Part shown: positions 1 through 7,153 of the stretch, piece after piece | Numbering within the stretch: the stretch's first letter is position 1 | How the letters are laid out: each line of letters starts with the position of its first letter | NCBI GenBank assembly: GCA_964553915.1 | Contig: CAZKMM010000051.1 | Span: 1 to 16,379 of the forward strand | Length of the DNA: 16,379 nt | Direction of reading: 5' to 3' | Source of the DNA: CAZKMM01 sp964553915 | GTDB lineage: Bacteria > RBG-13-61-14 > DRUE01 | Notes under the pieces: model-generated | Told to the model about the DNA's origin: nothing | Databases searched by the model: none | What the model saw: only the letters and a program-made list of their open reading frames with translations | Program-made: the position numbers and the translations under genes

Positions 1-1
1 T

Positions 2-523
2 CTGGAACTGGTGAAAAAGCTCCGCAGGGCAATGCCAGAGGTGGGCATCAGCACAGATTTAATTGTGGGATTTCCCGAAGAGCGAGAGGAAGACTTTGAG
101 CAGACTCTGGAAATGGTAAAGGAGATTGAATTTGATGAAGCCTTTACCTTCAAATATACCCCTCGTCCGGGCACCAGAGCCAGTAAATATCCGGAGCAGG
201 TTCCGGAGATGGTCAAAAAAGAAAGGCTTTATCAGTTAGAGGAGCTGGTGGAACGGATTAGCGAGGAAAAGAATCAAAAACAGGTGGGGAAAGTGAAAGA
301 AATCTTACTGGAAGGAGTAAGCAAGAATAATCCAGAGAGACTCACCGGAAGGAGCAGAGAAGGAAGACTGGTTCATATTCCCAGGCAGGGAGCAGAGGGT
401 TTGCTTGGAGAGATAATTTCCGTCAAAATAGAAAAAGGACTCAAGCATTCGCTTTTAGGCGAGCTCTTTCAACCAAAACCTCAAAACCTCTGGCAAGGAG
501 AAGAACAATGTTTATCGAGATGA
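2..523 (+). CDS. miaB: tRNA-2-methylthio-N6-dimethylallyladenosine synthase MiaB, C-terminal part (5' truncated by window edge)
   Basis: MiaB is a radical-SAM enzyme that adds a methylthio group to N6-isopentenyladenosine at position 37 of tRNAs reading UNN codons. Only about the last 173 residues are inside the window; the reading frame is open to the left edge, so the GTG at position 11 is an internal valine, not the start. The visible part begins in the end of the radical-SAM barrel (ISTDLIVGFP, then EEDFEQTLEMV), continues with the characteristic AFTFKYTPRPGT segment, and ends with a TRAM RNA-binding domain around LTGRSREGRLVHIP. The CxxxCxxC cluster lies outside the window. The KYTPRPGT stretch fits MiaB better than RimO or MtaB. 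Its 3' end overlaps the next gene by 16 nt, so the two are translated from one mRNA. Family assignment is strong; MiaB versus a close methylthiotransferase relative is slightly less certain. Confidence 0.9.
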   Translation: MELVKKLRRAMPEVGISTDLIVGFPEEREEDFEQTLEMVKEIEFDEAFTFKYTPRPGTRASKYPEQVPEMVKKERLYQLEELVERISEEKNQKQVGKVKEILLEGVSKNNPERLTGRSREGRLVHIPRQGAEGLLGEIISVKIEKGLKHSLLGELFQPKPQNLWQGEEQCLSR

Positions 524-1002
524 AGGTCAGCGGAATCATTCTTGACCCGGTAAGCAATGTCCCGATTGTGATATTAAAAGATGAAGAAGGAAAACATACC
601 CTTCCCATCTGGATAGGTCTTTTAGAAGCCAGTGCCATTGCTATGGAACTGGAGAAGATAAAAATTCATCGTCCCTTAACCCACGACCTTTTAAAAAATA
701 TTTTGGAACAGCTCCAGGTGGCAGTGTTGAAAATAGAAATTACTGACCTGCGGGATAATACCTATTATGCCCTGATTCATCTAAATGCGGGCGGAACCAT
801 CCTTGCCATTGACAGCCGACCCAGTGATGCGATTGCTCTTGCCCTGAGAACCGAATCTCCGATTTATGTTTCTAAAGCGGTGCTGGATAAATCCCGCCAG
901 CTGGATGAAAAAGAGCGGGAATTCAGCAAAGAGAATAAGGATAAATGGACCGAAATCCTTGAGAGCCTGGACCCGGAGGATTTTGGCAAATATAAAATGT
1001 AG
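508..1002 (+). CDS. Bifunctional nuclease family protein (DUF151)
   Basis: This is a 164-residue protein of the DUF151/BFN family, whose plant and archaeal-type members are reported to have nuclease activity; the physiological role in bacteria is unclear. The family core is visible: an N-terminal strand-rich segment (VSGIILDPVSNVPIVILKD), PIWIGLLEASAIAMEL near residues 32-47, a central stretch that aligns through THDLL and YYALIHL, and the diagnostic SRPSDAIALALR motif around residues 93-104. The tail after IYVSKAVLD is charged and helical, a common extension in bacterial members. The ATG at 508 is preceded by an AAGGAG-type ribosome site at about 495-500 that lies within the end of miaB, and the 16-nt overlap points to translational coupling. 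It may act on RNA or DNA together with the tRNA modification gene upstream, but that is only inferred from position. Confidence 0.9.
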   Translation: MFIEMKVSGIILDPVSNVPIVILKDEEGKHTLPIWIGLLEASAIAMELEKIKIHRPLTHDLLKNILEQLQVAVLKIEITDLRDNTYYALIHLNAGGTILAIDSRPSDAIALALRTESPIYVSKAVLDKSRQLDEKEREFSKENKDKWTEILESLDPEDFGKYKM

Positions 1003-1005
1003 TAA

Positions 1006-1380
1006 TTGGCGTTTCAGGATTATATAAGATTTTATCTGGCTTTTTCTCTCTGGCTTTTCCTAATAGTATTTTCTGGACTTAGATCTTCCCCGTCCCCTCT
1101 CCCGGTCCTTATTCCTAATTTTGATAAATTCCTCCATTTTTTTATCTATTTTCCAATCGGGATGATAATTTTTTATCATCCAGATTTTAGCTGGATTAAG
1201 CTGGTTCTAATTTTGCTTTTGGCTTTTAATCTGGGATTTTTCATTGAGTTAGGTCAATCCAAGACAATAGGAAGAAGTTTTGAATGGCTGGACCTTTCCT
1301 CCAATATTCTAGGAGTGGTTAGTGGGCTTATAATCGGTTTTATTTTTATCAGGAAAGGAGCTAATAATGTCAAAAGATAA
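1006..1380 (+). CDS. VanZ-like family membrane protein
   Basis: This is a 124-residue integral membrane protein of the VanZ-like family. VanZ itself gives low-level teicoplanin resistance in enterococci, but most chromosomal relatives have no known function. About four hydrophobic helices are visible: residues 6-24, about 38-56, 64-80 and 99-116. The family signatures are present: FDKFLHFFIYFPIG (Asp-Lys-x-x-His), FFIELGQ (Glu and Gln in the third helix), and an R-x-FEWLDLSSNILGV segment before the last helix. The predicted start is a TTG at 1006, directly after tandem stops (TAG, TAA) that end the upstream gene in the same frame. No ATG or GTG further down would keep the first helix, and no clear Shine-Dalgarno is seen, so reinitiation by ribosomes finishing the nuclease gene is likely. 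The 3' end overlaps the next gene by 14 nt. Confidence 0.85.
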   Translation: MAFQDYIRFYLAFSLWLFLIVFSGLRSSPSPLPVLIPNFDKFLHFFIYFPIGMIIFYHPDFSWIKLVLILLLAFNLGFFIELGQSKTIGRSFEWLDLSSNILGVVSGLIIGFIFIRKGANNVKR

Positions 1381-1789
1381 GCTCTCTCCCCGGACGAGAA
1401 AAATTCTGGAGGAGCTGGCAGAGAGGATTATTCCCAGCGGAGGACCGGATTATCCCGGGGCTCAGGATGTAGAGATTATCCCTAGACTTATAGAAAGGGT
1501 AGGAGCTGTGCCTCTGGGTCTTGCTGGGCTTAAGCTAATTGCTTGGCTTTGGGAAATCAGCCCGATTTTATTTTTCCGATTTAAACTATTAAGCTCAATG
1601 TCTCCTTCCCAGCAGACCCAGTATCTGGAAAGCTGGGAAAAAAGTCGGTTGATGTTGAGAAGATATGCACTATTCGGACTTAAGGCGCTTTTTCTGGGAG
1701 CTTTTTACCTTCAACCTATGGTCTGGGAAAAGATTGGTTATGAGCCGGGCAGGTGTTATGCACAACCGGAGAAAGGAGCAGAGAATTGA
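1367..1789 (+). CDS. Gluconate 2-dehydrogenase subunit 3-like small protein
   Basis: This 140-residue protein begins with a segment (LSPRTRKILEELAERIIPSGG) typical of gluconate 2-dehydrogenase subunit 3/gamma-like proteins, small partners of GMC-type FAD dehydrogenases. In characterised complexes the small subunit helps the flavoprotein fold or be exported. The rest is mostly helical, with hydrophobic stretches around residues 48-60 and 100-118 and a conserved-looking end, WEKIGYEPGR. No Tat or Sec signal peptide is seen, unlike many family members, so the complex is probably cytoplasmic or at the inner face of the membrane. The ATG at 1367 has a good ribosome site (AGGAAAGGAG, 1351-1360) within the end of the VanZ-like gene. 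The gene immediately downstream is a GMC oxidoreductase, which supports the assignment even though sequence similarity alone is weak. Confidence 0.7.
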   Translation: MSKDKLSPRTRKILEELAERIIPSGGPDYPGAQDVEIIPRLIERVGAVPLGLAGLKLIAWLWEISPILFFRFKLLSSMSPSQQTQYLESWEKSRLMLRRYALFGLKALFLGAFYLQPMVWEKIGYEPGRCYAQPEKGAEN

Positions 1790-3312
1790 GCACAGGAAGA
1801 ATTATAGAAGGCTTTGAAATTTCTGGTGATATAAAAGAAGATGCGGAAGTTTGTGTAATCGGCTCTGGTGCAGGGGGCGCAGTGGTTGCCAAGGAACTCA
1901 GTGAGCGAGGTCATTCTGTGATTCTGGTTGAGGAAGGGGGACGGTGGAGTAAAGAGAATTATCCCAAAGATTACCTTCAGGTATTTTTCAAGATGTATCG
2001 GGATGGCGGGACCACAATTTGCCTGGGCAGACCCCCAATTCCAATGCCGATTGGCAGAGCTTTAGGAGGAACCACCAAGGTTAATTCCGGCACCTGTTTT
2101 CGCACTCCAGATAAAATTCTCCGACGCTGGAGAAGAGAGTTCGGGCTGGAAGGAATAGAACCAGAGCAGATGCGTGCTTATTTTGAAAGAGTGGAACAAA
2201 TTATTCACGCCCAGCCAGTCAGCCCGAGAGTAATGGGAAGGAATAATGAAATAGTTTTAGAAGGAGCCAGAAATTTGGGGTATTCCTGCGGTCCTCTGGT
2301 AAGAAATGCGGATGAGCGGTGTCAGGGATGCGGGGTGTGCACTCTGGGCTGTCCCACTGATGGCAAAAGGTCAACAGACCTGAATTATATCCCGATGGCA
2401 GTAGAGAGGGGAGCAAAAATTTACTGCAATGCCCGGGCAGAGAAAATCCTGGTCAAGCAAGGAGAAATCTCATCAATAGAAGGCTCTATTTTAGACCCGC
2501 AAACTAATAAGCCCAAAGCTCGTTTCAGCATTAAATGTAAAATTCTGGTTCTCTGCGCAGGAGCGATTCATACCCCTCTGCTTTTGATGAAAAATAAAAT
2601 TGCCAATTCCAGCGGAGAGGTGGGAAAAAATCTTCGGATTCATCCGGGAATCCGGGTCTCTGGCTTATTTGATGAGGAAATCAAGGGCTATCTGGGGGTG
2701 CCTCAGGGTGCTTATGTGGATGAGTTTGTAGATGAAGGGATAATGCTGGAGGGGGTGTTTGTGATACCTTTTTTATGTGCACCTGCCCTTCCTTATTTCG
2801 GAGAAAAGAATAAAGAAATTATGTTTCACTATAATAATATTTCTGCTTTTGGGGCAATGATATTTGATGAGACCCGGGGACGAGTTATTCCCGGAGCAAA
2901 GGGCAGACCAATCATCAGCTACTGGCTATGCAAGGAAGATGTCAAAAAAGCCTCCAAAGCCATTGCCTATACCGCAGAGATTTATTTTGCCGCTGGAGCC
3001 AAACGGGTCTTTCCTGCAGTCTGCTGGATGCCGGAAATGAGTTCAGTAAGGGATGTAAGGGCTTTGCTCCAGCGGGGGGTAAAAGCCTCGGAGCTGGAAA
3101 TGATGGCTTTTCATCCAATGGGCACCTGCCGGATGGGTTCGGAGCGAAGAAACTCAGTGGTCAATCCCTATTGCGAAAGCTGGGATGTAAAAAATCTTTT
3201 TATTGCAGATGCCAGCATTTTCCCCACCTGTCTGGGGGTGAATCCAATGGAATCCTTAATGGCGTTTGCCAATCGCTGTGCGGATTATATTCATCAAATC
3301 AAATTGGGTTAA
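1786..3312 (+). CDS. GMC-family FAD-dependent oxidoreductase with four-cysteine cluster (long-chain alcohol oxidase/dehydrogenase-like)
   Basis: This is a roughly 508-residue glucose-methanol-choline family flavoprotein that should oxidise an alcohol or sugar hydroxyl using FAD. The N-terminal dinucleotide fold is clear (VIGSGAGGAVVAKEL, glycines at about 26-31, followed by VILVEEGG), then RALGGTTKVNSGTCFR as in the family's second FAD signature. The C-terminal catalytic region has FHPMGTCRMG (His at about 443) and GVNPMESLMAFA (Asn at about 486). At residues 179-190 is CxxCxxCxxxCP, a cysteine pattern shared with long-chain alcohol oxidase-like members. The preferred start is TTG at 1786: it sits 7 nt after AAGGAG (1773-1778), forms a TTGA overlap with the stop of the upstream small-subunit gene, and removes 11 non-conserved residues from the longer ATG version at 1753. 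No signal peptide is seen. Substrate and electron acceptor are unknown. Confidence 0.88.
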   Translation: MSTGRIIEGFEISGDIKEDAEVCVIGSGAGGAVVAKELSERGHSVILVEEGGRWSKENYPKDYLQVFFKMYRDGGTTICLGRPPIPMPIGRALGGTTKVNSGTCFRTPDKILRRWRREFGLEGIEPEQMRAYFERVEQIIHAQPVSPRVMGRNNEIVLEGARNLGYSCGPLVRNADERCQGCGVCTLGCPTDGKRSTDLNYIPMAVERGAKIYCNARAEKILVKQGEISSIEGSILDPQTNKPKARFSIKCKILVLCAGAIHTPLLLMKNKIANSSGEVGKNLRIHPGIRVSGLFDEEIKGYLGVPQGAYVDEFVDEGIMLEGVFVIPFLCAPALPYFGEKNKEIMFHYNNISAFGAMIFDETRGRVIPGAKGRPIISYWLCKEDVKKASKAIAYTAEIYFAAGAKRVFPAVCWMPEMSSVRDVRALLQRGVKASELEMMAFHPMGTCRMGSERRNSVVNPYCESWDVKNLFIADASIFPTCLGVNPMESLMAFANRCADYIHQIKLG

Positions 3313-3509
3313 TTAAAAGCTCTCCTTTAAATTATGGATTGGAAGCGAAAGGAGAAAATTTCTGCTCATAGCCTGGGAGAGGTTCTTTAATCTTTGCCAG
3401 TGCCTTCATTGTGCTTACCTCCCAGATGATTTTAGGCTCTGGCAAAATCCGTTTATTTTAAATAATCACAGATTTATCCCTGTCAAGAGATTTTTATTTT
3501 CAAGCTCTT
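3313..3509. other. Intergenic spacer between the miaB-GMC operon and the TMTC-like gene
   Basis: No coding region is supported in this 197-base spacer. It holds a short inverted repeat (CTCCTTT at 3322-3328 with AAAGGAG at 3348-3354), a longer imperfect inverted repeat (3393-3446, listed separately), and an A/T-rich end leading into the next gene. One or both hairpins may end transcription of the upstream operon, but neither is followed by a good T-run. Confidence 0.6.
3393..3446. repeat. Imperfect inverted repeat (13-bp arms, 28-nt loop)
   Basis: TTTGCCAGTGCCT at 3393-3405 pairs with AGGCTCTGGCAAA at 3434-3446, with one T-T mismatch. A further TCAT/ATGA pairing is possible inside the loop (3406-3409 with 3426-3429). 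It lies 80 bases after the GMC gene and about 65 before the next start. It could be a terminator-like hairpin, a protein-binding palindrome or a decayed repeat. The lack of a following T-run argues against a classic intrinsic terminator. Confidence 0.6.
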
Positions 3510-5537
3510 ATGTTAAAATTAAACTCCAAGATGCCCATCTCCAAGAAAAAACTCAAGCAGGCAAAAAGGCTTTATCCTCAAAAATCTCTCTCTGAGATTG
3601 CTCAAGAGCTTAAAGCTGACCCCAAGGAGCTGGCACAGGCTCTGGGAATAGAAGCAAAAGAGCTATTTCCAGGTTCCGGCTTTCCCCGGAGCCGGGTAAG
3701 CTTGTTTTCTCTTTTCTTATTAGCAATCATTAGCCTGCTGGTTTATGCCAATAGCTATCGCAATACATTCCATTATGATGATTTTCATTCTTTGACCAAA
3801 AATATTCATATTCGCAAATTGTCCAACATTCCTAAATTCTTCCGAGACCCTCAAACTTTCAGCTCCAAAGCCGGGGTAAAAATGGTTCGCCCCGTGCTTT
3901 TAACCAGTTTTGCCCTTAATTATGCCTGGAGCGGTTATAATGCCTGGAGCTGGCTTTTAGTGAACATCTGGCTTCATCTTTTCAACGTGCTTTTGGTTTT
4001 TATCTTTCTGGTTCATTTTACCGGAAAAAGAAAATTTGCTTTTATCGCCAGTTTAATTTTCGCCCTCCATCCAGTTAATACCGAATCAGTTAATTACATA
4101 AACTGCCGTTCCACGCTCTTGTGTAGCACTTTTATTATATTCTCGCTTTACGGATTTATTCGTGGAATTATTAACCGAAAATGGTTCTGGTTAATTCTAG
4201 GATACCTGGGATTTGCTCTCGGGCTATTGGTGAAAGAAGAGGCAATTATTGTTCCCGCACTGGCTCTGGTAATTGATTTCCTTTTTATCCGGGAAAAAGA
4301 AAAGAAAAAATGGCTGGAACGAGCCCTTTATTATTATCTTCCCTTTATATTCGTGATTGTGATTTATTTTCTTTATCGTCAGACGGTCTTAGAGTTTTTA
4401 ATTCAGGAGCGAAAGCCCCGGGGACTTCTGACCAATCTTCTCACCCAGAGCCGGAGCCTAGTGCATTATATAAATCTTCTTTTGTATCCAATTCACCTTA
4501 ATATTAGCTATGAGCTTTATATTTATACCCACTTAATTAAGGATTATGTCCTTTTTGCCATTTTGTATCTGATGGCTCTGCTGGGAGCTGGTCTTTACTT
4601 TTGGCGTCGGGCACCGGTTTTTACTTTTTTTGTCCTAAATTTCTTCATTTCGCTTGCTCCTACCACTTTAATTCCTTTAAATGCAATAATGAATGAACAC
4701 CGGGTATATCTTCCCTCGCTCGGTTTTGGGATTCTTTTCTCAGCAATTTTAATGAAACTGCACGACTTACTCCCGGGCAAGAAGAAAATAATTTTGCAAA
4801 GTTGTTTTACAATAATCATTGCTTGCTATGGGGTCTTAGTACCGCTCCGGAACCGGGTTTATGTATCGGATATGGCGCTCTGGCGGGATACGATTAGAAA
4901 ATCTCCTACCAAAGCTCAGGTAATCAGTGACCTGGGCAATGCATACTTCCGCCAGGACACACCGAACCTGGACCGGGCAGAGCAGTTATATAAATGGGCA
5001 ATTAAATGGGATGCTAACTATTTTAAGGCTTATCATAATCTGGCAATAATCAATTACCGGCGGGGAATGGCGGTAAAGGAAACAGAGCCAGAAAAAGCGG
5101 AAGAATATTTCCGCACCGCGGTGGGTTACTTTCAATCTGCTTTAAAAATCTTTCCTTATAGCTCGGATTCCTGGAATGATATGGGCACAACTTATCTTCA
5201 TTTAAAAGAGTATCAGCAGGCAGAGATTTGCTATAAAAGAGCAATCAAGCTCAATCCCTTAGATTTCAGGCCTTATTATAATCTGGGCAATTTACTGGAG
5301 AAACAGGAAAGGTATGGAGAAGCAGAGGAATATTTCAAGATGACCCTAAGAATTTATGACCGAGATGTGAGACACTGGTATAGAGTAATAAATATTATGA
5401 TTGTACAGAAAAAATACAGAGAAGCTCTGCAATATACAAGAAAAGCTCTGGAACTCTTCCCGAACGATGAGATTCTGCTTAAAGTTTATGAACAGGTTTC
5501 TGATGTGTTTGGTCAAAGGAAAAAATCTCATCCTTAA
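3510..5537 (+). CDS. TMTC-like polytopic membrane glycosyltransferase-type protein with C-terminal TPR repeats
   Basis: This 675-residue protein resembles bacterial relatives of the TMTC O-mannosyltransferases (GT-C fold). After a soluble, lysine-rich N-terminus (about 60 residues, including a helix-turn-helix-like SLSEIAQELKADPKELAQAL) come about ten hydrophobic helices up to about residue 445. Signature segments are FHYDDFHSLT (acidic pair at 90-91 in the first external loop, the expected catalytic position), FALHPVNTESVNYINCRSTLL (residues 184-204) and NEHRVYLPSLGFG (395-407). From about 468 on, TPR repeats are seen, for example AYHNLAIINYRRG, SWNDMGTTYLHLKEYQQAEICYKRAI, and YYNLGNLLEKQERYGEAEEYF. 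It probably transfers a lipid-linked sugar to proteins on the outer side of the inner membrane, but donor and target are unknown. The start is uncertain: ATG at 3510 or 3531 (residue 8), neither with a Shine-Dalgarno. The OppA-like gene follows after 17 nt. Confidence 0.75.
   Translation: MLKLNSKMPISKKKLKQAKRLYPQKSLSEIAQELKADPKELAQALGIEAKELFPGSGFPRSRVSLFSLFLLAIISLLVYANSYRNTFHYDDFHSLTKNIHIRKLSNIPKFFRDPQTFSSKAGVKMVRPVLLTSFALNYAWSGYNAWSWLLVNIWLHLFNVLLVFIFLVHFTGKRKFAFIASLIFALHPVNTESVNYINCRSTLLCSTFIIFSLYGFIRGIINRKWFWLILGYLGFALGLLVKEEAIIVPALALVIDFLFIREKEKKKWLERALYYYLPFIFVIVIYFLYRQTVLEFLIQERKPRGLLTNLLTQSRSLVHYINLLLYPIHLNISYELYIYTHLIKDYVLFAILYLMALLGAGLYFWRRAPVFTFFVLNFFISLAPTTLIPLNAIMNEHRVYLPSLGFGILFSAILMKLHDLLPGKKKIILQSCFTIIIACYGVLVPLRNRVYVSDMALWRDTIRKSPTKAQVISDLGNAYFRQDTPNLDRAEQLYKWAIKWDANYFKAYHNLAIINYRRGMAVKETEPEKAEEYFRTAVGYFQSALKIFPYSSDSWNDMGTTYLHLKEYQQAEICYKRAIKLNPLDFRPYYNLGNLLEKQERYGEAEEYFKMTLRIYDRDVRHWYRVINIMIVQKKYREALQYTRKALELFPNDEILLKVYEQVSDVFGQRKKSHP
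3511..3519 (+). promoter_or_regulatory. Possible extended -10 promoter element
   Basis: TGTTAAAAT matches the extended -10 pattern TGnTAnAAT. No convincing -35 is seen upstream. If used, transcription would begin near 3525-3527, only a few bases before the second in-frame ATG at 3531, so the first ATG at 3510 would not be in the message. The match could be chance in A/T-rich DNA. Confidence 0.3.
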
Positions 5538-5554
5538 TTGAATTCCAATCTCTT

Positions 5555-7153
5555 ATGAATCGGGAAAAATTTAGCTTAAATCTTAGATACGCGTTCCGGG
5601 GAAAATTAGCCCTGATGGTTTTAATATTTTTTTATGCCTGTCATTCTTCAAAAAACTACTCCCGAAATATTTTAAAATTTAATCTTACCACTGAACCTCC
5701 CAGTCTGGACTGGTCTATCACCACTGATTCTTCCTCAGTTCAGGTGCTCAATAATCTTATGGAAGGACTGTGCAGGTATGATAAAAATTTAAATCCAATA
5801 CCTGCTCTGGCGATAAGCTGGGAGGTGAAAGAGGATGGAAGGAAATATATTTTTCATCTGAGAAAGAACGCCCGCTGGTCTGATGGCAGACCGGTCAAAG
5901 CCGGGGATTTTGTTTATTCCTGGCAGAGGCTGGTTAATCCGGAAACTGCTTCTGAGTATGCTTATTTTCTCTATCTGGTAAAAAATGCCCGAAAAATCAA
6001 TGCTGGCAAAATAAAAGACCTATCCCGGCTGGGAATAAGAGCAATTGATAATTTCACCCTGGAAGTGGAGCTGGAAAGACCTGCGGTTTACTTCCCGCTT
6101 ATTACTACTTTTGTCTCAACCTTCCCTCTCCGTCAGGATTTAATCAAGAAGTATCCGGACTCCTGGACCGAGCCAGAGCATCTGGTCACTACCGGTCCTT
6201 TTGTTCTGAAAAGCTGGAGGCACGAATACAAGCTGGAACTGGAACCCAACCCATATTACTACGGAGAAAAACCTCGCCTGAAAAAAATCATCTTTTATAT
6301 GGTCAATGAGCCCACTACTGCTCTCACTCTCTATGAAACAGGAGATTTAGATTTAGTCCGTCCCCCTCCTTCTGCGATTCCCAGCTATCAAAATTCTCCA
6401 GAGTATTACCGCGGTCCTTTTCTGGCAACTTATTACTTAGGATTTAATGTTCAAAAATCCCCGCTCAATGACCCGAGAGTTAGAAAAGCCCTGGCAATGG
6501 CAATTGACCGGTCTCAAATTCCCAAAATTCTCCAGGGAGGACAAATCCCGGCAAAAAGTTTTATCCCTCCGGGAATGTTCGGGCATAATCCTAAAATCGG
6601 CTATGATTTTAATCCCAAGCAGGCTGGGGAGCTTCTCAAACAGGCAGGTTATGAATCCGGAAAAAAGCTTCCTCCCATCACCCTGATGTTTAACATCCAG
6701 CAGGAGCATCAGTTAATCTGTGAATATGTTCAGGCACAATGGCAGGCTCACCTGGGCATCACGGTTTATTTGAAAAATATGGAGTGGAAGGTTTTTTTAA
6801 AAGAGCTGGATTTGGACCCGCCTCAGGTATTTCGGCTTGGCTGGGTGGCAGATTATCCGGACCCGGATAATTTTGCCCGGGTATTTACCAGCCAGAGCGG
6901 AAATAATCATACCAACTGGAAAAATCTGGTTTATGACCAGCTGGTGGAACTCGGGGTGCAGGAAACAGACCCAGAAAAGCGTCGGGCAATTTACAACCGG
7001 CTTCAAAGGATTTTACTGGAAGAAGAATGTGTGATTGTCCCTTTATATTTTTATGTTCAGAACTGGTTGGTCAAGCCTTATGTTCAGGGGCTGGAATTTA
7101 ATCCTCTTGGGATTTTATATTTTCAGAGCGTCTGGCTGGAGAAAAATAAATGA
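5555..7153 (+). CDS. Peptide ABC transporter substrate-binding lipoprotein (OppA-like, SBP family 5)
   Basis: This 532-residue protein is a family 5 solute-binding protein, the type that captures oligopeptides, dipeptides, nickel or other solutes for an ABC importer. The N-terminus has a basic segment, a hydrophobic stretch (about residues 18-28) and a lipobox ending FYAC, so lipid attachment at Cys29 is expected, anchoring it to a membrane facing the periplasm. Family features include TTEPPSLDWSITTDSSSVQVLNNLMEGL after the signal, WSDGRPVKAGDFVYSWQRLVNP, TTGPFVLKSW, and the hallmark LNDPRVRKALAMAIDR at about residues 308-323. Length matches OppA. The ATG at 5555 has no clear Shine-Dalgarno and lies 17 nt after the TPR gene. 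Its stop overlaps the permease start (ATGA at 7150-7153). The ligand cannot be told from sequence; the sequence resembles OppA more than DppA or NikA. Confidence 0.92.
   Translation: MNREKFSLNLRYAFRGKLALMVLIFFYACHSSKNYSRNILKFNLTTEPPSLDWSITTDSSSVQVLNNLMEGLCRYDKNLNPIPALAISWEVKEDGRKYIFHLRKNARWSDGRPVKAGDFVYSWQRLVNPETASEYAYFLYLVKNARKINAGKIKDLSRLGIRAIDNFTLEVELERPAVYFPLITTFVSTFPLRQDLIKKYPDSWTEPEHLVTTGPFVLKSWRHEYKLELEPNPYYYGEKPRLKKIIFYMVNEPTTALTLYETGDLDLVRPPPSAIPSYQNSPEYYRGPFLATYYLGFNVQKSPLNDPRVRKALAMAIDRSQIPKILQGGQIPAKSFIPPGMFGHNPKIGYDFNPKQAGELLKQAGYESGKKLPPITLMFNIQQEHQLICEYVQAQWQAHLGITVYLKNMEWKVFLKELDLDPPQVFRLGWVADYPDPDNFARVFTSQSGNNHTNWKNLVYDQLVELGVQETDPEKRRAIYNRLQRILLEEECVIVPLYFYVQNWLVKPYVQGLEFNPLGILYFQSVWLEKNK

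Noticed and set aside
1753..1785. ATG start for the GMC gene 11 codons upstream
   Set aside because: The extra residues are not family-like, lie inside the small-subunit gene, and the TTG at 1786 has a well-spaced AAGGAG and a TTGA coupling.
2928..3371. Open frame of 147 codons overlapping the end of the GMC gene
   Set aside because: It is in a shifted frame inside the conserved C-terminal GMC domain and has a low-complexity, cysteine- and serine-rich translation; no evidence of frameshift in the GMC gene.
3461..3486. TTGACA on the minus strand (3486-3481) followed by A/T-rich sequence
   Set aside because: No minus-strand gene exists downstream of it, and the candidate -10 hexamers are poor or mis-spaced; probably chance.
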